A DNA stretch of 10,543 nucleotides from an uncultured Actinomycetes bacterium (GTDB lineage Bacteria > Actinomycetota > Thermoleophilia > Miltoncostaeales > Miltoncostaeaceae), in contig CALMEC010000475.1 of the NCBI GenBank assembly GCA_937862675.1, forward strand, positions 1 to 10,543, given 5' to 3'. The notes beneath the pieces were generated by a model, which saw nothing but the letters and a program-made list of their open reading frames with translations, had not been told where the DNA came from and did no database searches. Shown here piece by piece: positions 1-5,902 of the stretch. The position numbers and the translations under genes were made by a program. Within the stretch, counting starts at the first letter, position 1. Each line of letters begins with the position of its first letter.

Positions 1-98
1 TCCGTCAGGTGCTGATGGTGCACCGGATCCCAGGCGGCGGCGACGATCCACGCCACCGCGGCCAGTGCGATCAGGCCGATGGTGCGCCGGGTGCTCAC
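1..98 (-). CDS. N-terminus of a membrane protein (partial, runs off the left edge)
   Basis: A reading frame starts with GTG at 98-96 and stays open to the window edge, giving about 32 residues. It begins VSTRRTIGLIALAAVAW and then forms a hydrophobic helix (about residues 7-23) followed by a His-rich stretch (VHHQH). This looks like a signal anchor or first membrane helix. The GTG overlaps the TGA of the upstream glycosyltransferase gene by four bases (GTGA, 98-95), so the two are very likely translationally coupled and in one operon. The family cannot be told from this fragment. Another polytopic envelope or glycosyltransferase protein would fit the neighbours, but that is inference only. 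Confidence 0.6.
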   Translation of the reverse strand, partial: MSTRRTIGLIALAAVAWIVAAAWDPVHHQHLT

Positions 99-1864
99 GT
101 GGGAGCGGGCGCGGATCGGACGTGACGGTCGAACACCGACGCCGTCGGGTGCGGGCGTGCGACGACCGCGGGTGCCGGCGTCGGGCGGCGCGTCCAGGTC
201 GGGACGAGGGCGAGGATGGCGAACGGCAGGAACCACGGGATGTACAGATAGAACCAGTGGGTGAGGGTGATCTGGATCCCGAGGAGCAGCAGGCCCGAGA
301 GCGCGGCGAACGACCGGAGTTCGAGGTGACGGGGCCAGCGGATGAACGCGACGGCCGCGACCACCACGAGGATCGCCAGGCCGATCTGCACGGGGCGCAG
401 GCCGGGATGCTGCCCCCAGATCGAGAACGGTGAGGTGCGGCCGAACTGGAAGCCGAGCGTGCGGGTCCAGAAGGAGCGGACCCCGTCCATGCCGTCCAGC
501 AGGAGGACCCAGCCGGTCCCCGCCGCGGCGATCGCGAGCCCGGCGACGTAGAGCGCGACGCGGCGTGCCGTGAGCGCCTGTCGTGGATACGGGCTTCGGG
601 CCCAGAGGACGAGGAGGATCGCGGGGGTGAACTTGGAGAGCGCCGCCAGTCCCGCCATGACACCGCGGGCGAGCGGGCGATGGGCCCACACCAGTCCCCA
701 GATCAGGAGGGCGGCGATGAGACTGTCGTTCGAGTTGCTCTCGAGGGCGTAGGCGCTGAACGGGTACGCCGTCCAGGCGAAGCCCAGCATCACGGCCAGG
801 GCGCGGCCCCCGATCCGCCAGCCCAGCAGCATGAGACCGGCGATGGCGAACAGGTCGAAGGCGACGGCGGCGGTATGGGCGGCGTCGAGTCCGTCCCACT
901 TCCCCTTCCAGGGGGAGACCGCTTCGAAGGGCGTGTAGGCCAGGTAGACGGTCGGCCCGTACGTGTCGCACTGGGAGCAGTCGGTGGGGAACGTGCCGTA
1001 GGGGGTCTCGGCATGCGTGATCCGGTCGGCGCCGATGACGCCCGCGTATCCCACGTCGATCACGTTGGCGTCGAAGGCGTTCAGTCCGATCCGGACCCCG
1101 AGCACCACGAGCAGGAGGGCGAACAGGAGCCAGGTGGGGCACCACGACACAGCGCGCGGCGTCGCGCTGGGAGGCGGCGGGCGGACGGGTGGCGCGTCGC
1201 CCTCCGCCCGTCGTGGTCCGGGCCGTCGCAGGCCGATCACCGCCAGGCGCGCTGCCAGGTACACCAGCGGCGGATACGCCAGCGGGACGGATGTGAAGAT
1301 CTCCCCGCGGTTGAACCATTCCAGCGAGAGCCCGAAGGCCGCCAGTGCCACCAGGTCCAGCGTGTGCCACGAGACGAAGCGCCTCCAGCGGATCAGGGGC
1401 ACGAGGAAGACGACGAAGAGCGGGATCCAGATGCGCGGCTTCGTCAGCGAGCGGCCGAACGCCCCCTTGTAGCCGCGCGCCATCTGCCAGTTGACCTGCG
1501 GGCCGGTGCGGGTCTCGACGATCGTCCCGGTGGCGTCGTCGATCAGTACCTGCGCCTGCGTCTTGCCGGTCGCGTCGACGAACCCCTGGGTCCAGAGGTT
1601 CTTCGACGTGTCGCGTATCGGCGGCGGGGTGCGGGTGACGGGATGGTCCCGGGTCCAGTCCGTGACGGCCGTCGCGGTGCGGGCGATCCTCGTCACCTCG
1701 GCGGCCGTGAGCCGGGCGGAGGCGGTGACGGTCCCCGTCGTCGGCGTGACGGCAGGGCCGAAGGGCGGTCGGTCGGTCGTCGCCGCCCCGGCGGGCGCCG
1801 CGCCCACCACGATCGCGATCAGTGCCGCCAGCGTGAGCACCGCGCGGTGTGCGCGTCCGCTCAC
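95..1864 (-). CDS. GT87-like polytopic membrane glycosyltransferase with secreted N-terminal domain
   Basis: A 589-residue protein starting at GTG. Residues 1-28 look like a signal peptide ending in AGA-A. Residues about 50-125 form a soluble, outward-facing domain ending in a PepSY-like strand pattern (QVLIDDATGTIVETRTG). The rest has about ten or more hydrophobic helices (near 145-160, 168-185, 193-210, 244-262, 331-348, 353-372, 402-421, 435-455, 491-507, 518-556). A Pro/Arg-rich loop (211-240) separates the first helices from the core. The large loop at 263-330 has the Asp-rich pattern IDVGYAGVIGAD and DTYGPTVYLAY, and the later helix GLAALSKFTPAILLVLW resembles GT87/DUF2029 (PimE-like) GT-C enzymes, which use polyprenyl-phosphate sugars outside the membrane. 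GtrA lies 15 bases upstream and another membrane gene overlaps its stop. The specific sugar and acceptor cannot be told. Family assignment is from recall of motifs. Confidence 0.75.
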   Translation of the reverse strand: MSGRAHRAVLTLAALIAIVVGAAPAGAATTDRPPFGPAVTPTTGTVTASARLTAAEVTRIARTATAVTDWTRDHPVTRTPPPIRDTSKNLWTQGFVDATGKTQAQVLIDDATGTIVETRTGPQVNWQMARGYKGAFGRSLTKPRIWIPLFVVFLVPLIRWRRFVSWHTLDLVALAAFGLSLEWFNRGEIFTSVPLAYPPLVYLAARLAVIGLRRPGPRRAEGDAPPVRPPPPSATPRAVSWCPTWLLFALLLVVLGVRIGLNAFDANVIDVGYAGVIGADRITHAETPYGTFPTDCSQCDTYGPTVYLAYTPFEAVSPWKGKWDGLDAAHTAAVAFDLFAIAGLMLLGWRIGGRALAVMLGFAWTAYPFSAYALESNSNDSLIAALLIWGLVWAHRPLARGVMAGLAALSKFTPAILLVLWARSPYPRQALTARRVALYVAGLAIAAAGTGWVLLLDGMDGVRSFWTRTLGFQFGRTSPFSIWGQHPGLRPVQIGLAILVVVAAVAFIRWPRHLELRSFAALSGLLLLGIQITLTHWFYLYIPWFLPFAILALVPTWTRRPTPAPAVVARPHPTASVFDRHVRSAPAPT

Positions 1865-1879
1865 CGGGCTAGTACCCCA

Positions 1880-2332
1880 CTACCGGAAGGACCAGCGGCG
1901 ATTGAGGAGGAATGTGATCGGCGTCAGTGCGGCGACGGCGACCATCTGCGCGGGGACCTTGGGCATGCCCACGCTGACCAGGACGCGGAGCAGCGCCAGG
2001 TTGATGGCGAGCCCGATGAGGCTGACCGCGAGGTTGCGGGACCCCTGCTGCAGGGTCGACAGCGTGTGGATGCGGAACGTCCAGTGCTTGTTCAGCAGGA
2101 AGTTCGTGCACCAGGCAACGACGAACGCGGCGACCGCCGAGGTCATGTAGTGGATGCCCAGGGGGTGCACCAGCACGGTGAAGACGATCAGGTTGACCGC
2201 GAACCCCGACGCGCCGACGACGCAGAAGCGCACGAGCTGCGCCCAGTCCTCCGGTGTCGTACGCCGGAGATCGGGAAGGGAGAAGAGGCGCTTACGCGGG
2301 GGTTTTACCGGGGAGGCATCTGACGTGGCCAC
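1880..2332 (-). CDS. GtrA-family small membrane protein
   Basis: A 150-residue protein with a short basic cytoplasmic start and four hydrophobic helices (about 34-53, 61-78, 96-115, 124-141). The family hallmarks are present: VRFCVVGASGFAVNLIVF in helix 1, NFLLNKHWTF between helices 2 and 3, and the closing LLNRRWSFR. GtrA proteins are thought to move or present polyprenyl-phosphate-linked sugars across the membrane for GT-C enzymes, which fits the GT87-like gene 15 bases downstream. The GTG start at 2332 is the most upstream start codon in the open frame: a stop lies at 2386-2384 with no ATG, GTG or TTG between. No Shine-Dalgarno sequence is visible before it. It is transcribed divergently from the aminotransferase gene. 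Confidence 0.88.
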   Translation of the reverse strand: MATSDASPVKPPRKRLFSLPDLRRTTPEDWAQLVRFCVVGASGFAVNLIVFTVLVHPLGIHYMTSAVAAFVVAWCTNFLLNKHWTFRIHTLSTLQQGSRNLAVSLIGLAINLALLRVLVSVGMPKVPAQMVAVAALTPITFLLNRRWSFR

Positions 2333-2352
2333 GGCGAACGATGGTAACAGAG

Positions 2353-2368
2353 CGGTGGTGTTCCACCG
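2353..2368. promoter_or_regulatory. Perfect inverted repeat in the gtrA/aminotransferase divergent spacer
   Basis: CGGTGG (2353-2358), TGTT, CCACCG (2363-2368) is a perfect 6-4-6 inverted repeat in the 89-bp spacer between divergent genes. It overlaps the place where a -35 box would lie for a -10-like TACACT at 2385-2390 (4 of 6 consensus bases), which points toward the aminotransferase. It could be an operator or a chance palindrome in GC-rich DNA. No regulator gene is adjacent. Confidence 0.3.
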
Positions 2369-2410
2369 ACGGATGCTGTCGTTCTACACTCACCCTGAAC
2401 TTCCCGCTTC

Positions 2411-2416
2411 GAGAGG
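2411..2416 (+). promoter_or_regulatory. Shine-Dalgarno GAGAGG that decides a TTG start
   Basis: GAGAGG lies 5 bases before an in-frame TTG at 2422 and 20 bases before the first in-frame ATG at 2437. Normal spacing is about 5-9 bases, so TTG 2422 is the better start for the aminotransferase. Confidence 0.6.
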
Positions 2417-2421
2417 CACCG

Positions 2422-3708
2422 TTGGCCATCGATCACATGCGTAACACCCACAGCCAGGTCACCCACGAGGACGCCCGCCGGTACGAGGAGCGCTTCGCCG
2501 TCCGCGCGCGCAAGATCAAGGCGTCCGCCATGCGCGATCTCATGGCGCTCGCCGAGCGTCCCGACGTGATCTCGCTGGCCGGCGGATTCCCCGACATGGA
2601 GCTCTTCCCGGCCGATGTCTTCCAGACGGTCATGGACGCGGTGCGCGCCGAGCACCTGACCACGGCCCTGCAGTACGGTCCGACCGAGGGGCTGCGGGAG
2701 CTGCGCGAGCGCATCGTGCAGATCATGGCGCACGAGCGCGCCACGGCCACGGTCGACCAGATCATGATCACGAGCGGCGGCCAGCAGGGCATCAACCTCT
2801 CGGTCCGTTCGTTCGTCGACCCCGGCGAGGTCGTGATCGCCGAGGGCCCGACGTATCCGGGGGCCGTGCCGCCGTTCACCACGTACGAGGCCGATGTCGT
2901 GCACATCCCGATGGACGACGACGGGATGATCGTCGACGAGCTGGAGCCCGCGCTGGAGCGTCTGCGTGACGAGGGCCGGCGCGTCAAGCTGATCTACACC
3001 ATCCCGAACTTCCACAATCCGGCCGGCGTCACGATGTCACTCGAGCGCCGCGAGCGGCTCATCGACATCGCCCACCGCCACGAGATCATGGTGGTCGAGG
3101 ACAACCCGTACGGCCAGATCCGCTTCGACGGGGAGCCGCTGCCCTCGTTGTACGAGCTGGACGAGGGCCGGGGCTGGGTCGTCTACGTTTCGACCTTCTC
3201 GAAGATCCTCGCCCCCGGCCTGCGGGTGGGCTGGGTGGCGGCCGCCCCGCCGGTGCTCCGCCAGATGAATCTGGGCAAGCAGAGCGAGGACCTGTGCTCC
3301 GGCACGCTCAACCAGCGGTTCATCCTGGAGTACTTGGAGCGCTACGACTGGCGTCAGCATGTGGCACGGCTCAACGAGGTGTACCGCACGCGTCGTGACG
3401 CGCTGCTCACGGCATTGGAGGAGGAGTTCCCGGCGTCGGCGCACTGGACGCGTCCGCGCGGCGGACTTTTTGTCTGGGCGACGCTTCCGGACTACATCGA
3501 CACCCAGGACCTCCTCGCCCGGGCGATCGATCGCAATGTGGCGTTCGTGCCCGGCGGTGCGGCCTTCCTCGACGGCCAGGGGAAGAGCTCGATGCGGATG
3601 AACTACTCGCAGCTGCCTCCGACGGTGTTGACGGAGGGCGTGCGGCGCATCGGCGAGGTCATCGCCGAGACGACGGAGCTGTTCGAGGGACTCGGGGGTG
3701 TCCGGTGA
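2422..3708 (+). CDS. PLP-dependent aminotransferase, fold type I (LysN/2-aminoadipate-like)
   Basis: Translation from TTG 2422 gives 428 residues; ATG 2437 would give 423. The open frame extends further upstream but has no ribosome site and no family similarity there. Visible fold-type I features: the start DVISLAGGFPDMELFP, the cofactor-loop pattern ITSGGQQGINL, the PNFHNPAG motif with its PLP-contacting Asn, Asp227 in VVEDNPYG, the Schiff-base Lys261 in STFSKILAPGLRVGW, and the carboxylate-binding Arg392 in SMRMNYSQ. The pattern is closest to the 2-aminoadipate/LysN and aromatic (AAT-I, MocR C-terminal) group, without the GntR DNA-binding domain. Substrate is uncertain; broad use of branched-chain, aromatic or aminoadipate substrates is typical of the group. 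Its TGA overlaps the GTG of the ddl gene (GTGA, 3705-3708), so the two are translationally coupled. Confidence 0.87.
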   Translation: MAIDHMRNTHSQVTHEDARRYEERFAVRARKIKASAMRDLMALAERPDVISLAGGFPDMELFPADVFQTVMDAVRAEHLTTALQYGPTEGLRELRERIVQIMAHERATATVDQIMITSGGQQGINLSVRSFVDPGEVVIAEGPTYPGAVPPFTTYEADVVHIPMDDDGMIVDELEPALERLRDEGRRVKLIYTIPNFHNPAGVTMSLERRERLIDIAHRHEIMVVEDNPYGQIRFDGEPLPSLYELDEGRGWVVYVSTFSKILAPGLRVGWVAAAPPVLRQMNLGKQSEDLCSGTLNQRFILEYLERYDWRQHVARLNEVYRTRRDALLTALEEEFPASAHWTRPRGGLFVWATLPDYIDTQDLLARAIDRNVAFVPGGAAFLDGQGKSSMRMNYSQLPPTVLTEGVRRIGEVIAETTELFEGLGGVR

Positions 3709-4643
3709 AGGTGGCCGTTCTCAAGGGCGGACGCTCCTTCGAGCGTGAGATCAGCCTGCTGAGCGGGGCGAACGTCGAGGCGTCGCTCCGGCGGCTGGGG
3801 CACGAGGTGCTGCCGCTGGACGTCGATCGCGAGATGGTCCGGATCCTCCGCGACGAGTCCCCGGATGTGGCGTTCATCGCCATGCACGGGCAGGGTGGTG
3901 AGGACGGCACCGTCCAGGAGCTGCTCGAGATCATCGGGGTGCGCTACACCGGATCGGGCGTCAACGCGTCGTCGCGTGCCTGGGACAAGGTGGTCGCCAA
4001 GGCGGCGTTCACGTCGGTCGGCATTCCGACCCCCGACTCGTACGCGTTCAGCCAGGCGGCGTTCCGTGAGCTGGGTGCGGCCGACGCCCTCGGCGAGATC
4101 GAGACCCGGCTGGGGCTCCCGCTCGTCGTGAAGCCCGCGCGCGGGGGCTCGGCCCTCGGCATCCGGCTGGCACACGAGCCCGCCGACATCCCCGCCGCCC
4201 TGGTCGCGGCGCTCGCCTACGACGACCGGCTCATGATGGAGCGCTTCGTCTCGGGCCGCGAGCTCTCGGTGGTGATCCTGGGCAACGAGGATCCGGAGGC
4301 GCTGCCCATCGTGGAGGCCATCCCGCTGGGCAAGGAGTTCTACGACTTCGAGTCGCGCTACACGCCGGGCGCCACCGAGCTGCGGACGCCCGCCGACCTG
4401 CCGGCGTCCGTCGCCGACGAGGTGGTCCACGTGGCGCTCGACTGCTACCGCGCGCTGCGCTGCCACGGCTTCGCCCGCGTCGACCTCATCCTCGACCGGG
4501 ACGATCGCCCGTGGGTGCTCGAGCTGAACACCATTCCGGGGCTGACCGACACGAGCATCGCGCCGCGGGCCGCGGCGGCCGCGGGCATGGAGTTCGACGA
4601 GATGATCGAGCGCGTGCTGGGGTACGCGGACCTGGGCGGCTGA
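3705..4643 (+). CDS. ddl: D-alanine--D-alanine ligase
   Basis: A 312-residue ATP-grasp ligase, the usual Ddl length. It makes the D-Ala-D-Ala dipeptide of peptidoglycan in the cytoplasm. The start GTG overlaps the aminotransferase stop, with GGGGG at 3694-3698 as ribosome site. Visible motifs: GGRSFEREISLLSG with the catalytic Glu13, the ATP-binding VVKPARGGSALG with Ser149, the omega-loop FYDFESRY with Tyr219, and HGFARVDLIL...LELNTIPGLTDTS with metal and substrate residues Arg258, Asp260, Glu273 and Asn275. Glu13, Ser149 and Tyr219 match the Glu15-Ser150-Tyr216 triad of E. coli DdlB. Two small departures are the second Ser of the GSS motif (Ala150 here) and Arg218 where DdlB has Lys215. The conserved Tyr219 favours D-Ala over D-lactate as second substrate. 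It is not next to other murein genes here, so it could be a second Ddl copy. Confidence 0.9.
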   Translation: MKVAVLKGGRSFEREISLLSGANVEASLRRLGHEVLPLDVDREMVRILRDESPDVAFIAMHGQGGEDGTVQELLEIIGVRYTGSGVNASSRAWDKVVAKAAFTSVGIPTPDSYAFSQAAFRELGAADALGEIETRLGLPLVVKPARGGSALGIRLAHEPADIPAALVAALAYDDRLMMERFVSGRELSVVILGNEDPEALPIVEAIPLGKEFYDFESRYTPGATELRTPADLPASVADEVVHVALDCYRALRCHGFARVDLILDRDDRPWVLELNTIPGLTDTSIAPRAAAAAGMEFDEMIERVLGYADLGG

Positions 4644-4702
4644 CAGCGCTGGTGTCAGACACTTAACACGCGCTGCGGCGACCGATGTCGATGGCGCCGC
4701 GC
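4644..4702. terminator. Palindrome-rich spacer between convergent genes, probable two-way terminator
   Basis: This 59-bp spacer separates the ends of ddl (plus) and the cupin gene (minus). CAGCGC (4644-4649) pairs with GCGCTG (4670-4675), and an internal GTGT/ACAC pair (4652-4655 with 4666-4669) extends the stem past a 2-base bulge. Inside it GTGTC-A-GACAC (4652-4662) is a perfect odd palindrome. A second stem, GCGGCG (4675-4680) with CGCCGC (4695-4700), overlaps the first. There is no U-tract on either strand, so this would be an atypical GC-rich terminator. A dispersed repeat is the alternative. Confidence 0.4.
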
Positions 4703-5137
4703 TTATGCCTCCCGCAACTCCTCTGCCGGCAGGTTCTCCGGGAGCGGGATGTCCTGAGGAGCACGTGCCTCGCTGTCGCCGAAGTCCGTGAACGCCTGCC
4801 CGTCGCGTCCGTCGTGCGGAGTCGCACCGCCCAGCGCCAGGATGACCGTCCGTCCCGGGCCGCGGTTGACCAGCCGGCGGAGCACATCCGGTGCGACCCG
4901 GGCGGCGCTGTGCGCCGGCACCTCCGTCGTGCCGTCGGGTGTCTCCAGATCCAGGACCCCCTCCATCACGAGGAACACCTCCTCCTGCCGCTCGTGCCGG
5001 TGGATGCGTCCCCGCTCGCCGGGCTGCAGGGTGATCAGGTTCATGCCGAACGTCGTCACGCCGAGCTCGCGTCGCAACGACTGGAACCGCTCGCCCGAGT
5101 CCGGGTCGAGCCGTGTGGTGGAGATGCCGGTTTCCAT
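4703..5137 (-). CDS. Small single-domain cupin protein
   Basis: A 144-residue protein with a strong ribosome site (GGGAGG at 5150-5145, 7 bases before ATG). Cupin motif 1 is complete: Gly40-x5-His46-x-His48-x4-Glu53-x6-Gly60. Motif 2 is altered: where the third metal-binding His is expected four residues before Asn91, there is Arg87 (VLRRLVN). The barrel probably still forms, with three of the four usual metal ligands. It may bind a metal weakly or act as a sensor or binding protein. The C-terminal 30 residues are acidic and look unstructured. It follows the TetR gene by 51 bases in the same direction and is likely co-transcribed with it. Specific function is unknown. Confidence 0.82.
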   Translation of the reverse strand: METGISTTRLDPDSGERFQSLRRELGVTTFGMNLITLQPGERGRIHRHERQEEVFLVMEGVLDLETPDGTTEVPAHSAARVAPDVLRRLVNRGPGRTVILALGGATPHDGRDGQAFTDFGDSEARAPQDIPLPENLPAEELREA

Positions 5138-5144
5138 GGTGTTT

Positions 5145-5150
5145 CCTCCC
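5145..5150 (-). promoter_or_regulatory. Strong Shine-Dalgarno of the cupin gene
   Basis: On the minus strand GGGAGG is followed by AAACACC and then ATG, a 7-base spacing. It confirms the ATG at 5137 as start. Confidence 0.7.
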
Positions 5151-5188
5151 TCGTCGGGGGTGCGTATCGGTGTGATCGGGGCGCGGCG

Positions 5189-5800
5189 TCAGCCGCCGGA
5201 GACGATCCCGTCGGCCATGGCGATCCATGCGACCTCGAGGTCGGTCCAGGTGGCGTCGGTGGCGTCCTCGGACAGCTTCGCGAGGAGTGACGGATCGGTC
5301 CCCGCGAGCAGTAGGTGGGCGGCGATCCCCGCGTCGGTGACCGCTCCCGCCTCGTCCAGCAACAGGCGCAGATGGAGGTGCCACGCCCAGTAGACGGGGT
5401 GGTCCATGGCGACGGCCCGGATCTCCATCATGAGGGGGAGGTTCGCGCGGCGGTGGGCGATCAGCGCGGCGCCGAACGCCCGGATGCGCTCAGCTGCCGG
5501 CGCCCCGGGACCGAGCGGCGGCGGGCCGGTGAGGAAGCGCTCCTGGAAGTCGCGCTCGCCGAACTCCATCAGTGCGTGGATGAGGCCCGCGCGCCCCTCG
5601 AAGTGCCGGAAGAGCGTCCCCTTGCCCACACCGGCCTCGCCGGCCACGGCGTCCATGGTCAGCCCGTCGGCCCCTCGGCTGGCCACGATGCCGCGTGCCG
5701 CCTCCAGGATCGCCTCGCGGTTGCGGACGGCATCTGCACGCCGGCACGGGGACGCTGTGGCGCCGACGGTGACGGTGATCGGGGATTCGGGACGGGGCAC
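5189..5800 (-). CDS. TetR-family transcriptional regulator
   Basis: A protein of about 203 residues from GTG 5800, or 205 from GTG 5806. I prefer 5800 because AAAGG (5814-5810) lies 9 bases before it but only 3 before the other. The N-terminal third carries the TetR helix-turn-helix: NREAILEAARGIVASRGADG, then LTMDAVAGEAGVGKGTLFRHF (about residues 47-67) with the recognition helix GVGKGTLFRHF. The C-terminal, mostly helical ligand domain has an LPLMMEIRAVAMDHP stretch and is not diagnostic. It is divergent from an FMN reductase gene and upstream of the cupin gene. Two matching palindromes in the shared control region suggest it represses itself and the reductase. The inducer is unknown; electrophiles, quinones or other redox-active compounds would fit a flavin-reductase target. 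Confidence 0.9.
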   Translation of the reverse strand: MPRPESPITVTVGATASPCRRADAVRNREAILEAARGIVASRGADGLTMDAVAGEAGVGKGTLFRHFEGRAGLIHALMEFGERDFQERFLTGPPPLGPGAPAAERIRAFGAALIAHRRANLPLMMEIRAVAMDHPVYWAWHLHLRLLLDEAGAVTDAGIAAHLLLAGTDPSLLAKLSEDATDATWTDLEVAWIAMADGIVSGG

Positions 5801-5817
5801 TCGCACACACCTTTAGC

Positions 5818-5829
5818 GGACCGCGGTCC
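5818..5829. promoter_or_regulatory. Operator 1: perfect palindrome in the tetR/reductase spacer
   Basis: GGACCGCGGTCC is a perfect 12-bp palindrome. With flanking bases it reads CGGAC-CGCG-GTCCA, the same arms as operator 2. It sits within the spacer upstream of the reductase -10 (TATGAT, 5833-5838) and close to the expected tetR transcription start. TetR proteins commonly bind such sites as dimers; binding by this TetR is inferred. Confidence 0.65.
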
Positions 5830-5832
5830 ACT

Positions 5833-5839
5833 TATGATA
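5833..5839. promoter_or_regulatory. Overlapping divergent -10 boxes
   Basis: TATGAT (5833-5838, plus, 5 of 6 consensus) and TATCAT (5839-5834, minus, 5 of 6) occupy the same bases and point to the reductase and tetR respectively. The region is AT-rich compared with its surroundings. No good -35 is visible at 17 bp on either side. The two promoters would be mutually exclusive. Confidence 0.5.
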
Positions 5840-5856
5840 GCGTCTGCCGCATCAGT

Positions 5857-5876
5857 AAACGGACTTCGGTCCGTTT
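5857..5876. promoter_or_regulatory. Operator 2: 8-4-8 inverted repeat with TTCG centre
   Basis: AAACGGAC (5857-5864), TTCG, GTCCGTTT (5869-5876) is a perfect inverted repeat with 8-bp arms. It shares the CGGAC-N4-GTCC core with operator 1; the centres are 43 bp apart, close to four helix turns. It covers the expected -35 of tetR. In the reductase transcript it would lie in the leader and could fold as a GGAC-UUCG-GUCC hairpin. Confidence 0.7.
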
Positions 5877-5891
5877 CGCGGAAACACCATC

Positions 5892-5897
5892 GGGAGG
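5892..5897 (+). promoter_or_regulatory. Shine-Dalgarno that fixes the GTG start of the FMN reductase
   Basis: GGGAGG lies 5 bases before GTG 5903. The open frame extends far upstream through the control region, but only this start gives a protein beginning with the first beta strand of the flavodoxin fold. Confidence 0.75.
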
Positions 5898-5902
5898 ACA
5901 GC

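Noticed and set aside
478..488. GGAC-CCC-GTCC, similar to the TetR operator core
   Set aside because: It lies inside the glycosyltransferase coding sequence, has only 4-bp arms with a 3-base spacer, and is expected by chance in this composition.
680..2323. 547-residue plus-strand open frame opposite the glycosyltransferase and gtrA
   Set aside because: It is rich in Arg, Gly, Asp and Glu with no motif. It mirrors two recognisable membrane proteins on the minus strand and is a typical GC-rich antisense shadow.
3603..5384. 593-residue minus-strand open frame across ddl and the cupin gene
   Set aside because: It has low-complexity Arg/Gly/Pro composition and no domain. It lies opposite a clear ddl and partly over the cupin and TetR genes in another frame.
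5315..5902. N-terminal extension of the FMN reductase frame
   Set aside because: The frame is open by chance through the tetR coding region and the operators. The strong ribosome site and family length place the start at GTG 5903.
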